Below, piece after piece: positions 9,741 through 18,333 of a stretch of DNA of 32,875 bases. Source of the DNA: a virus; the IMG/VR virus record IMGVR_UViG_3300000230_000018, positions 1-32,875 of that record; one strand, given 5' to 3'. How positions within the stretch are numbered: the first letter of the stretch is position 1; each line of letters begins with the position of its first letter. The position numbers were made by a program, and so were the translations under genes. A model generated the notes under the pieces. The model saw nothing but the letters and a program-made list of their open reading frames with translations, had not been told where the DNA came from and made no database searches.

Positions 9741-11444
9741 TTATATTATTACTACTGTCCAGTTTTTTGCTGTTGCAATTGATGTATCACAAGTTGATGC
9801 ACCTGGATTACCTTTAACTGTAACTATTTGAGTGGTCGCTGGCGTTCCTAAGCTTGTGAATAATTCATTTAATGCAGTTGCATCTAGTGAACAGTTAGCA
9901 ACTGAAAATGTCACTTTTAATCCTTGTGCTGTTAATTTTCGTAACAAAAGACATTGATTAAAAGTATAATAAGTACAATTAGTGCCTGCTATTGAATCAC
10001 AATTTGTTAATTCAATTTCTTCTAAAAGATTGCAATTATTAAATGTTTGTTGCAGAGATGTTACCCCTGTACAATCAATTGGAGCTATCTTTTGTAAAGT
10101 GTAACAACCTTCAAATGCACTAACCAATGTTCCTTTTACTAAAATATTACTAGCGTCTGTAAGAGAATAACAAGTTGTTAACATAGAACTACTATTCGTT
10201 ATAGTAGTTGAATTAATGTCAGGAAGTTTTTTAACATTATAACAATTTGCAAACATATAATAAGTTGATGCTAAATCTCTAAAATTATATTGAGAAAAAT
10301 CAGTAAATTGCTCACAATATCTAAACATACAATTTGCTTGTTGAACTTTACGTACGTCCATTTCAGGAAGTTTTTGTAAATTGACGCAATTACTAAATAA
10401 ATCCCCTGCATTCGTTACATTAGATGTATTACTAATTGTTACTTTTTCTAATTTATAACAATTAATAAAAGTTCCTTGTAACGATGTTAAACTTAGAGAA
10501 GTTATTAAATTTACATTTTTAATTTTAGTACAATTACTAAATGTTTGAGTTAAATTACCAGCTAACGGTAAATTAAGATTTATAGTACCTCTTAATTTAT
10601 AACACTGTAAGAAAGCTATTGTTAAATTAGTAACTTTTTCTAAATTAAAATTGGGTATTCTTTCTAAACTGAAACATTGATAAAATGATTGAGCAATAGT
10701 AGTTACATTAGAGGTATCATATAGAGGTACTTCAATTAAAGAATAGCAAGAGAAAGCAAATGCAGATATTGAGGTAGCAGTGCTCAAATTCAACATAGGA
10801 AGTTTTTGGATTTTATAACAACCGCCAAACATTGTTCCAAAATTAGTACCACCTACAGAAAAGGAATCTACTTGTAATAAATTAATACAATAATAAAACA
10901 TTTCTGCACAACTAGTAATTACACCTGTTTCTCTAATTGATACTCTTTCAACCATTCTCAAATAAGAAGGAGATGTCGAACTATTGATATAAAGATTACT
11001 ACCTACAACATTTGGCGTATTTATAACAATATCTAAAAATTTAGTATTAAATACAACTGCTGGAAGTGCTGTATGACGTTTTCTAAAATCAATATATGTT
11101 ATATTTTGTCCTGCTTGTGGAGTAATTTTTATAAGTGCTTGTCTATATCCTCTACTGCAATCATTACCAACTGTTGTGTAATCGTAAATATGTTGCGCTT
11201 GTGTGTTGCTTGTAACATTTTCTACTGCACCGTCACCCCAATCTACTGTGTAATTTCCCGATATTGTAAATGCACAATAGTTTAATTCTTCTTCAACCAC
11301 CGCCATAAGACAATATATTACTTGTTCACCGGTTGATATTTCAGGTATAGGAATCCAATCAACTGGGCGAACCCATTCTTCTGCTACTGCATATGGTTCG
11401 TTATCACTATCATTATTATTATAAATTTTTGGATTGTGTATCAT
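9741..11444 (-). CDS. BspA-type leucine-rich-repeat tail fibre/adhesin, 567 aa
   Basis: The N-terminal 40 residues look like a linker (WVRPVDWIPIPE). Residues about 55-90 resemble a PKD-like beta domain (TVDWGDGAVENVT ... HIYDY). From about residue 186 to the C-terminal part there are some 13 repeats, mostly of exactly 24 residues. Each begins with Cys and follows the pattern C-x-x-L-x-x-h-P-x-h-(N/D)-x-S-x-V-T-x-x-x-x-x-F, for example CYSLIEVPLYDTSNVTTIAQ. This matches BspA-type (DUF285) leucine-rich repeats found in surface proteins of gut bacteria. Its place at the end of the fibre cluster and before the lysin suggests a receptor-binding or carbohydrate/protein-binding fibre. It overlaps the upstream gene by 4 bases (ATGA). 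Function as an adhesin is inferred from the repeat family and location. Confidence 0.8.
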   Translation of the reverse strand: MIHNPKIYNNNDSDNEPYAVAEEWVRPVDWIPIPEISTGEQVIYCLMAVVEEELNYCAFTISGNYTVDWGDGAVENVTSNTQAQHIYDYTTVGNDCSRGYRQALIKITPQAGQNITYIDFRKRHTALPAVVFNTKFLDIVINTPNVVGSNLYINSSTSPSYLRMVERVSIRETGVITSCAEMFYYCINLLQVDSFSVGGTNFGTMFGGCYKIQKLPMLNLSTATSISAFAFSCYSLIEVPLYDTSNVTTIAQSFYQCFSLERIPNFNLEKVTNLTIAFLQCYKLRGTINLNLPLAGNLTQTFSNCTKIKNVNLITSLSLTSLQGTFINCYKLEKVTISNTSNVTNAGDLFSNCVNLQKLPEMDVRKVQQANCMFRYCEQFTDFSQYNFRDLASTYYMFANCYNVKKLPDINSTTITNSSSMLTTCYSLTDASNILVKGTLVSAFEGCYTLQKIAPIDCTGVTSLQQTFNNCNLLEEIELTNCDSIAGTNCTYYTFNQCLLLRKLTAQGLKVTFSVANCSLDATALNELFTSLGTPATTQIVTVKGNPGASTCDTSIATAKNWTVVII

Positions 11445-11941
11445 CGTATTGTAACTTTAATATTTATATCACTAGTTGGTACTGTTATACATTGAAAAGT
11501 TAAACTATCTATTCCTTGAGCCGAACAAAATAAATTAGCTTTACCTGCAAGTATATTATCGGCTAAAGTTGAAGCATCCCACCAAACTTCATTTGTTACA
11601 GTTACGCCAGTTGCAGTAATACTTTGAGTAGTTCCACTCCAACTACTACTAGATATAATACAATCAATAACAGTACTACTGCCAGTAGGTGCATCTACAA
11701 ATTCATACGCTGTACCACTACTATTAACTTTTAAATATTTGTCTGCAACTAATGGTAATGGGAATAATCCACCACTAGCTAAAGGTTTATTAACTTTATT
11801 TTCAAACCAACCAACACTACTTGAATAACTCCAATCAGTGCCAGCTGGTCTAAAAAAATCATCTTTCAATAAATGATAAACCCCGTCTAAATCAATTTCT
11901 GCTTGTGGTAAACTATCTACTGAATAATAAGTACTATACAT
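11441..11941 (-). CDS. Small tail-fibre protein, 166 aa
   Basis: A 166-residue protein with low-complexity Ser/Thr-rich linkers. The middle part (ADKYLKVNSSGTAYEFVDAP) is the type of short beta unit seen in trimeric phage fibres. The C-terminal part (ITATGVTVTNEVWWDAS, then AQGIDSLTFQCITVPTSDIN) resembles a frequent phage fibre-tip domain in which T-A-x-G-V-T and L-T-F-x-C-x-x-x-P motifs recur. It lies between two other fibre-like genes and overlaps the LRR gene start by 4 bases. Likely a fibre subunit or tip. No enzymatic motif is visible. Confidence 0.6.
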   Translation of the reverse strand: MYSTYYSVDSLPQAEIDLDGVYHLLKDDFFRPAGTDWSYSSSVGWFENKVNKPLASGGLFPLPLVADKYLKVNSSGTAYEFVDAPTGSSTVIDCIISSSSWSGTTQSITATGVTVTNEVWWDASTLADNILAGKANLFCSAQGIDSLTFQCITVPTSDINIKVTIR

Positions 11942-11965
11942 CAGTTAATATAATAAAAATTAAAT

Positions 11966-12805
11966 TTAATATTTATCATACTTTGTTCTTGACCCTTTAG
12001 TATCAATAGGGGCGTGCAAAGCGCATTGATCAAATAACCAATCATTAGGGTATGTATCTTCTGGATCAGTTGGTGTTCTTCTTACTCGTACACCTATTAA
12101 ATCTCCAATATTATAAGTTGAAGGTGGTATAGTTAATGATACACCTTGAATTTTATGCATATATTGTTGATTTACTGCAATTGGAATAATTACTGAAACC
12201 GTAGTCCAAACTTCAGGTGTTCTATTTACAGGAGAATATATTAAATCAAAAAAGATTTTAACTTCACCCGAATTATTACTAGAAGGTCTACCATGAATAT
12301 GAATCTCTAAAGCTACAACTCCATCATTTAAACTTGCAATATCAGTATTATGTAATATTTCAAAATTACTACTTAATCTTTCTTCTGTACTATTTCCATC
12401 AAAACCATAATAAGTTAATTGTTGACCTGCAATTGTAGGAGTAACTATATCTGGAGCTGCACTCCCTAAAGCTACACCCCAATTAGTGGAAGGTAGTATA
12501 TCATCCCATTCAATTCTCGTATCTAATTCACGTTTCCAAACTCCATCTAATATATGATTATATAAATAACCATTAGTTGTATTTTGCCAAAATATACCTA
12601 AAGGATAACCAGCTGCAATATTATCAAGTACACTTGGAGCTACTACGCCATATACAGGAAGTCTATTATCATTTACAATAGTAACAAGACCTGTATCATC
12701 CATTTGATATAATATACCATTTAATCCAACCCATTGAAATACTTCACCTTCTAAAGGTAAAGTTAAAGGTTGTATTTGTTTTATATGTTTTATTAGTGTT
12801 TTCAT
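11966..12805 (-). CDS. Tail-fibre protein, 279 aa
   Basis: A 279-residue beta-rich protein. The N-terminal 30 residues include a hydrophobic strand pattern (LPLEGEVFQWVGLNGILYQM) typical of attachment-type fibre starts. The C-terminal half holds VALEIHIHGRPSSNNSG followed by EVKIFFDLIYSP, then ISVRxRR-like strands (LIGVRVRRTPTDPEDTYPN), and ends SRTKYDKY. This arrangement (E-I-H-x-H followed by a beta sandwich) is common at the ends of phage fibres in Bacteroidota phages. It starts one base after the stop of the 610-aa fibre gene, and a 24-base gap separates it from the next. Receptor binding or fibre building is inferred. Confidence 0.55.
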   Translation of the reverse strand: MKTLIKHIKQIQPLTLPLEGEVFQWVGLNGILYQMDDTGLVTIVNDNRLPVYGVVAPSVLDNIAAGYPLGIFWQNTTNGYLYNHILDGVWKRELDTRIEWDDILPSTNWGVALGSAAPDIVTPTIAGQQLTYYGFDGNSTEERLSSNFEILHNTDIASLNDGVVALEIHIHGRPSSNNSGEVKIFFDLIYSPVNRTPEVWTTVSVIIPIAVNQQYMHKIQGVSLTIPPSTYNIGDLIGVRVRRTPTDPEDTYPNDWLFDQCALHAPIDTKGSRTKYDKY

Positions 12806-12806
12806 A

Positions 12807-14639
12807 TTAATTTCCTTGTTGAATTTCTACTAAAATCGGCAAACTACTATCTGCATCATAATAATATAACATTGGTTTTACATCTTCTGTAGGATGATAC
12901 ATGTTCTCTATTGTTTTACGAAAACCTAAAGGTAACAATGTTAAAACTTCAGTTGTAAGATTAGATAAATTTATATTAGTTTTAACATGTAATTCGTCAA
13001 CCCTAACAGTATTAATAAAATAAACAATATTTGATTCAAATATGGTATTAATTATAGTATTACTTGAAATTAATTCATCAATGCTATTATCAATATTTAC
13101 ATCGTGTGTACCTACAGGTAAAGCTATAACTGTATTATCGTTACCAATATTAATATTTTCAATAGTATCAAAATAGAAATTAAAATTCAAATTACCTATT
13201 TTAACATTATCTAAATTATTAATCCACCAATAAGAATTATAATCACCAACTATAACATTTGCACATTCACCGCTTGTAATATAACTATTATTTTCTCCAA
13301 ATTTACACATTTCAATATCACCTTGAAATACATTATTGAGGAAATCAGAGCCTGTAGTAACATCTTCTACACTACCAAGAAAAGTTAATACATCTACATA
13401 ATCATTTACATCTGAAGATATAACATAAGGTATACCATATATAACAATTGTATCTGTTTCACCACTACTAGAATATGTATTATTTTTAAATGGAAGTTTA
13501 TACCAATTGCCGTCGGTTAGTGTTGTAGATAAATTATCTTTTAGTGCAATATAAATATCATCTGTTATATTACTTACCACATCACCTATCGAATAAGGAT
13601 TACTATTTAATAAATAATTTATAGTATCTTGTGCAGCTCCTGTAGTAAACCCAACTTGATTCATAATAACTAATGTATTATCTAACGATGATTCAATACT
13701 ACTAAGGGTTGTACCAATTGCAATAGCGACTAAGCTATAATGATTTGATGTTAAACTAACATTAGATACTTCATAATATGTAAAACTACCATTTAGGTTA
13801 TCTATTATTGCAAATATATAACCACCAGCTGGACCCAAATCACCAACTGAATAATAAGGTACAGCTTCGATATATGTGAATGATCTAATAGGTCTAAGCA
13901 AAGATGTATTATCCGTTTTAAGTACATCAGATGTAACACCTGTACTCATTGTTAATACTTTACATTGAGTAGCATCAGTTTCAGTAGAACTCAGATACGT
14001 ACCGTCTATTAAATTACCCAATGTTTCATCATATAAATGAGTTTTTATAGCCATTAAAGCATTAATACTTGGTAAACACCAATCATCAAAAGCAACATTG
14101 GGTACAAATAAAGTTCTAATATTAAACGTATAACGTCTATTTAATTTATTACGATAGTCATAACCAATATGATTATTTAATAATAAATCATGTCTAAATG
14201 TAATAGCTGGTATAGACCAATCAACTTCAACATATTCATTAGGGTGTTGTGGTGAATATGCAATAGGTAACAATGTATCAGTTGTTAATGCAGTTACTAG
14301 TAAAGATTCTGTATATGTATCAGCTATACTAGTTCCACCTATATTATATGTAAATGTCATATCACTGATGATATACTGTTGACCAGGCACCAATAAATTA
14401 TTTATAACTAAAAGATCATAATCATTTTGTGTAATTATAATAGCAGTATCAAACATACTGTTTAAAGGATGCCAACTATTATCATAAGTCCACATCGAAT
14501 ATAATGTTTGACGTATATCTATATCTGTATGAGCTTCAAGTAATATATAAATCACTTGTGTCTCAATAACAACATCTGGAAGATTACGTACCCATAACAA
14601 TTCTTTTGTTACAGGAGGTTTATTATTATTATTATCCAT
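12807..14639 (-). CDS. Large tail-fibre/receptor-binding protein with DUF1566-like module, 610 aa
   Basis: Residues about 75-145 have a phage fibre unit (LVPGQQYIISDMTFTYN ... EYVEVDW). Residues about 187-258 resemble the DUF1566/Lcl C-type module: WCLPSINALMAIKTHLYD, then GTYLSSTETDATQ, and LLRPIRSF at the end. It is followed by YSVGDLGPAGGYIFAIID and GSFTYYE (about 263-290), a pairing often seen in phage fibre tips. The last 300 residues are beta-rich and Asn-rich with repeated V-x-I-G-(D/N) strands (NVIVGDYN, NVKIGNLN, NINIGNDN), which suggests a beta-helix. The same DUF1566-like plus G-x-I-F module occurs in the 379-aa gene upstream. I infer a receptor-binding fibre; the exact target is unknown. 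Confidence 0.65.
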   Translation of the reverse strand: MDNNNNKPPVTKELLWVRNLPDVVIETQVIYILLEAHTDIDIRQTLYSMWTYDNSWHPLNSMFDTAIIITQNDYDLLVINNLLVPGQQYIISDMTFTYNIGGTSIADTYTESLLVTALTTDTLLPIAYSPQHPNEYVEVDWSIPAITFRHDLLLNNHIGYDYRNKLNRRYTFNIRTLFVPNVAFDDWCLPSINALMAIKTHLYDETLGNLIDGTYLSSTETDATQCKVLTMSTGVTSDVLKTDNTSLLRPIRSFTYIEAVPYYSVGDLGPAGGYIFAIIDNLNGSFTYYEVSNVSLTSNHYSLVAIAIGTTLSSIESSLDNTLVIMNQVGFTTGAAQDTINYLLNSNPYSIGDVVSNITDDIYIALKDNLSTTLTDGNWYKLPFKNNTYSSSGETDTIVIYGIPYVISSDVNDYVDVLTFLGSVEDVTTGSDFLNNVFQGDIEMCKFGENNSYITSGECANVIVGDYNSYWWINNLDNVKIGNLNFNFYFDTIENINIGNDNTVIALPVGTHDVNIDNSIDELISSNTIINTIFESNIVYFINTVRVDELHVKTNINLSNLTTEVLTLLPLGFRKTIENMYHPTEDVKPMLYYYDADSSLPILVEIQQGN

Positions 14640-14642
14640 TTA

Positions 14643-15047
14643 TTAAGTTATTAATGTATAATTAACTGTTTTATTTAAAATATCAAATCCATATAACTTC
14701 AATAACGCAACAATATCTACATAACTATCAATATATTTATTAAATAATAAATCTACATCAAATGTATTATAAATAGGATACGTTGTTAATTCTCTATCAA
14801 CATCTAATTGAAAATATTGATAATCAAACATACATTCAGCATAAGCAATAGCAACTTGTAAATCAATTATAGTTCTCCATCTAGTACTAAAGCCTTTATA
14901 TTTTTCATCTTTTGCGATAGCTAAATATTGAGATTCAAGTTGAGTTCTATATTGATTAGTTAATTGAATCTTTAAGTCAATTAAATGTTGTATTTTTGCT
15001 GTAGTTGTAAATGTAGGATTACTTGTAGAAACTATATCTAAAAACAT
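14643..15047 (-). CDS. Small helical protein between fibre genes, 134 aa (start corrected)
   Basis: The frame could begin at 15116, but that would overlap the preceding gene by 68 bases. ATG at 15047 gives the compact TAATATG junction used elsewhere in this operon, so the protein is taken as 134 residues starting MFLDIVSTS. It is mostly helical: TTTAKIQHLIDLKIQLTNQ is followed by a Tyr-rich helix, and IIDLQVAIAYAECMFDYQY is another. There is no signal peptide or catalytic motif. It sits between two fibre-type genes, whose products may need assembly partners, so a fibre chaperone or connector is one possibility. I do not recognise a family. Confidence 0.6.
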   Translation of the reverse strand: MFLDIVSTSNPTFTTTAKIQHLIDLKIQLTNQYRTQLESQYLAIAKDEKYKGFSTRWRTIIDLQVAIAYAECMFDYQYFQLDVDRELTTYPIYNTFDVDLLFNKYIDSYVDIVALLKLYGFDILNKTVNYTLIT

Positions 15048-15048
15048 A

Positions 15049-16188
15049 TTAACAATTTTTACAAGGTGTTTTACATTCAATACAATACTTTTTATATTGC
15101 TGTAATAAAATATCAAGTGTTGTAAGTTTATCTAACTCACTTGCAGATATTATACTATTTGTTACATTAATATTTAAAATACTAAATAAATCTTCATATA
15201 GATTTAGTATTGATTCATATATTGCATTAAACGCATTAAAATCATAAACATTAATACAATCACATTCTTCTTTACAATTATCCAATTCACCTAATACCCG
15301 TTTAATAATATTCAATCTACATTGAATTAAATCACAAAATATAGTGTACAATGAATATTCTGTAATTGTAAACTCTGTACCATTTACATTCAAGGTAGAA
15401 ATTAAATCAATCAAAGAAGTAGTATCATTCGCAATACAATAATTATGTATTAATTCTTGATTATTTTTACCTTCCCCAAATTCAGTACTTGTGCCAACAT
15501 TTAGATTTAACGGTATAGTTCCATTATGTTCCCACCATCTACTATTTGGCAATCCATCAGTTAACCTACACTCATAATAAGTAAAACTGCCGTTATTATT
15601 ATTAATTACTTGAAATATATATCCAGTAGAAGTAATATCACCAACTTCATATAATGGTGTATCTCCAATACTAATAAAATCACGAATACCTCTTATATAA
15701 TGCATATATATATAGGGGTCAGTTTCTCCTAAATATCTAGTTTTATATTCTTCTGTCCAAACACCACTACTTAAATTTAAAACATAACATTTTAAATTAT
15801 TACCATCTAAAACTTCACTTGAACTAAAATAATCAAAATGATTACTAAAATTACCTAAACCTTCTAAATAAAGATTAGTTCTTATTAATTCAAGTTCATC
15901 TCTAGTTGGTACATTCCATATAATGCTAGGTGTAATTCCACTCTTAGTATATTTAAACACATATATCTTATCACTCGGTAAACTTAAACTTGTTACAATT
16001 GGTACAACACTCGGCAATTCAATATGAGGTATTATAAAAGTTGTGTATAATGGTAATCCTATAAAATTACCATTCCAATTGTCAACTAGTGATATTTCAT
16101 ATATATCTACTAGTAAATCAGTATAGCTATCAGAATATGTAAAAATAAAACTATTACAATTTGTTCTAGTTACTAATAAATTTTCCAT
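15049..16188 (-). CDS. Tail-fibre protein with DUF1566-like module, 379 aa
   Basis: Residues about 90-171 resemble a degenerate DUF1566-like module: WNVPTRDELELIRTNLYLEG, then DYFSSSEVLDGNNLKCYVLN, and YIRGIRDF. It is followed at about 180-206 by YEVGDITSTGYIFQVI and GSFTYYE, which parallels the YSVGDLGPAGGYIFAII and GSFTYYE in the 610-aa protein. The C-terminal third is helical and carries several Cys residues (CKEECDCINVYDF, and the end CIECKTPCKNC). Its ATG lies only a few bases downstream of the T-tract of the terminator at 16197-16230, so it is the first gene after that hairpin. Likely a fibre or fibre-base protein. The Cys-rich end could be metal-bound or disulphide-linked (inference). 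Confidence 0.6.
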   Translation of the reverse strand: MENLLVTRTNCNSFIFTYSDSYTDLLVDIYEISLVDNWNGNFIGLPLYTTFIIPHIELPSVVPIVTSLSLPSDKIYVFKYTKSGITPSIIWNVPTRDELELIRTNLYLEGLGNFSNHFDYFSSSEVLDGNNLKCYVLNLSSGVWTEEYKTRYLGETDPYIYMHYIRGIRDFISIGDTPLYEVGDITSTGYIFQVINNNNGSFTYYECRLTDGLPNSRWWEHNGTIPLNLNVGTSTEFGEGKNNQELIHNYCIANDTTSLIDLISTLNVNGTEFTITEYSLYTIFCDLIQCRLNIIKRVLGELDNCKEECDCINVYDFNAFNAIYESILNLYEDLFSILNINVTNSIISASELDKLTTLDILLQQYKKYCIECKTPCKNC

Positions 16189-16196
16189 AAAATAAA

Positions 16197-16230
16197 AAAG
16201 CTCGTGAGCTATTTCTAGGTCACGAGCTTT
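16197..16230 (-). terminator. Strong intrinsic terminator between head and fibre genes
   Basis: On the minus strand an 11-bp perfect stem (AAAGCTCGTGA pairing with TCACGAGCTTT) encloses a 12-nt loop and is followed by TTTTTTATT. The stem begins 7 bases past the stop of the 303-aa gene. The 5-G/C core is unusually strong for this AT-rich DNA. The next gene starts at 16188, right after the T-tract, leaving no room for a promoter between them. This suggests partial termination that lowers fibre expression relative to head genes, unless a promoter lies inside the 303-aa gene. Confidence 0.85.
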
Positions 16231-16236
16231 ATTTAA

Positions 16237-17148
16237 TTATTTTAAACAAATTAAATCAAGTACTGTTTTCATAGCTGCTGCATTACTAGCATTAGAAACA
16301 ATACAAATATGAATTGTTCTTGTAACTGGAGAAGTTTTACTTCCAAGCGGATGAGTATTAGTCATCTTATCAAAAGTTAAAACATATTCAGTATAAGATT
16401 TTGTGGTATTAATAGGATTATTTTGAGTAAACATTGTAGTGTTTTGTCTAGTATGTCCATTATAATCACCACGAACGGAATTATACTCTTTGTATAATTT
16501 TTGCATTAATTCAGCACTACCTTGAGAAAATACAACTTGTGTAGTAATAGATTCAGTACAAGTTGGAAATACACCTCCAGATGAAAATCTGAAATCAATA
16601 CCAGCTACAGTTGCAGTTGCAGTAAATACATAAGCACTTGTATATGCCAATGTAGCAATTGCAGAATGTTTAGCATTCCAAGCAGCTATTAATCTTTTTA
16701 ACCAATAAGTAGCATTAGCTGCAGTAGTTAAATCATCTAAAGTAGTTAAAGTATAAGGAAACAAAATAGTTCTATCTGTATCATAAGGATCTAATGAAAG
16801 ATCATGATATTGTAAAAAGATTTGATCTCCATAAGCAAGTGCTTTATTTAATCCACCTAATGTGAAAGCTGCAACTTTAGCAACAGCTGCAACAACTGGT
16901 TTAGTTTCAAGATGTACATTTCTAATATCCGGGATACATTCGATTGCACCATCATTAACATACATAATACCAAAACCTCCAGCTTCAGTATAAGGATCAC
17001 CGTCAATTACAACATTACAATCCCTATCTGTAAATACTAAGTTTTTATCGGCAAGTGCATTTGCAGCTAATGTTAAATCATTATTTTGTAAAAGATTTCC
17101 AGTAGCGGCTTTAACACCATAATTATCTAAAATAAATACTCTATTCAT
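16237..17148 (-). CDS. Alanine-rich structural protein, capsid-associated candidate, 303 aa
   Basis: A 303-residue protein that is noticeably richer in Ala and Thr than its neighbours. Segments include NNDLTLAANALADKNLVF, VVAAVAKVAAFTLGG, LIAAWNAKHSAIATLAYTS and NASNAAAMKTVLDLICLK at the C-terminus. There is no signal peptide or transmembrane span. It is the last gene before the strong terminator at 16197-16230. It is preceded by the neck-like gene and follows major capsid protein by two genes. High Ala content, a clean gene end and terminator are typical of abundant virion proteins such as auxiliary capsid, tail-tube or head-fibre proteins. I do not recognise a specific family, so the head/neck role is inferred from context. 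Confidence 0.5.
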   Translation of the reverse strand: MNRVFILDNYGVKAATGNLLQNNDLTLAANALADKNLVFTDRDCNVVIDGDPYTEAGGFGIMYVNDGAIECIPDIRNVHLETKPVVAAVAKVAAFTLGGLNKALAYGDQIFLQYHDLSLDPYDTDRTILFPYTLTTLDDLTTAANATYWLKRLIAAWNAKHSAIATLAYTSAYVFTATATVAGIDFRFSSGGVFPTCTESITTQVVFSQGSAELMQKLYKEYNSVRGDYNGHTRQNTTMFTQNNPINTTKSYTEYVLTFDKMTNTHPLGSKTSPVTRTIHICIVSNASNAAAMKTVLDLICLK

Positions 17149-17151
17149 TTT

Positions 17152-18330
17152 TTAAGTTTTTAATTGTTCTACATTTGAAATTTGATATGATGCCGAATTG
17201 CTAGTATAAGCCGTCATAAGCCTAGCCGCAATGGCAACAATTGAATCTACATCTTCTTCTAGTTCTAAACCTTGATCTAAATAAGAATCTATTAAAATAG
17301 GTTTTCTTATATAAGTAACAATAAGACTAGATGGTAGATATTGTGGTGTAATATTGCTTATTAAATATAAATTATTTCTTAATGCAATAGGCACCTCTTC
17401 TATTTTATTTTTATTATAATAATAATTCTTAGATATATCTATAATAGTTTTATTACTAAATAGTCCACCTTTAGTTATAAATGTATTACCAGTTGTTACA
17501 GGTTTGGTAAATACTAATAGTTGTTTTAAATAGGTACTAATTACTGTATCATCTGATAATTTCCTTAATTCAATACTTCCAACTTCACTACCACTTAGAT
17601 ATTTAGTTGTATTTTCTTTAATTATAAAACTATCTTTTGCATAAACACCATCTAAACGTTCATAACCTATTTCTAATCTAAAAGGACTACCTAATATATA
17701 AGGTGAACGATAAAATCCTAATACATGTTTAATATATATGAATTTATAATCATCACTATAACTAGATATATAACTTAAATTCTTTGGAACCATTGGTATA
17801 ATAGTACCTTGTGCAGTTGTATAACTTAAATAATTTGTACTTGTTATATCAGATAACGGTACAACTGAATACCCTTCTGTAACAGTACTAGTTGAATCAA
17901 CAACTTGATTACAAGAACTACCTTTATATCGTAACATTAATTTAATTACATCTAATTGATTAGATGGCACAAAAGTATATCCAAAAAAAGGTTCATCTAA
18001 ATAATCAGCAACTATCTTACTTTGTTTAATTTCATTATCAAACATATAACCTATTTTATTACCTATAATTCCTTTTTTTGGATGTCCTATAAAAACAGTT
18101 TGTTCTTTATCTGATATTAAACGTTGGAGTTTAGAATATATAACTTCTGTACTTTCAAAGCCCAATCTCTCAGGGTTCTTGACAGGCGTAAGTATAGTAT
18201 TTATAAATTCATTAACCGCACTATTTAATATCATATCTTTTACTTCAGGGAGTACATCTAATTTTTTATTACTATTCAAATTAGAGTAGCTAATATCTAA
18301 TCGTAAATGAAGATCCACTACTGGTATCAT
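17152..18330 (-). CDS. Head-to-tail connector/neck protein candidate, 392 aa
   Basis: The first 70 residues (VVDLHLRLDISYSNLNSNKKLDVLPEVKDMI, with NSAVNEFINTIL after it) resemble a start common in Bacteroidota phage structural proteins. There a short strand precedes N-K or N-x-x-D-x-x-L-P-E and a helix that carries N-x-A-x-x-E-F. The middle is beta-rich with many Tyr and Ser, and the C-terminal part has LELEEDVDSIVAIAARLMTAY, a helix like those of connector proteins. It lies between the 338-aa protein and the 303-aa Ala-rich protein with 3-base gaps. I infer a portal-proximal adaptor or neck ring. Direct proof would need a structure-based search. Confidence 0.45.
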   Translation of the reverse strand: MIPVVDLHLRLDISYSNLNSNKKLDVLPEVKDMILNSAVNEFINTILTPVKNPERLGFESTEVIYSKLQRLISDKEQTVFIGHPKKGIIGNKIGYMFDNEIKQSKIVADYLDEPFFGYTFVPSNQLDVIKLMLRYKGSSCNQVVDSTSTVTEGYSVVPLSDITSTNYLSYTTAQGTIIPMVPKNLSYISSYSDDYKFIYIKHVLGFYRSPYILGSPFRLEIGYERLDGVYAKDSFIIKENTTKYLSGSEVGSIELRKLSDDTVISTYLKQLLVFTKPVTTGNTFITKGGLFSNKTIIDISKNYYYNKNKIEEVPIALRNNLYLISNITPQYLPSSLIVTYIRKPILIDSYLDQGLELEEDVDSIVAIAARLMTAYTSNSASYQISNVEQLKT

Positions 18331-18333
18331 TTA

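Noticed and set aside
12807-16188. Diversity-generating retroelement
   Set aside because: The DUF1566-like module is a known target type, but there is no reverse transcriptase gene or template repeat in this window. Such a gene could lie outside it.
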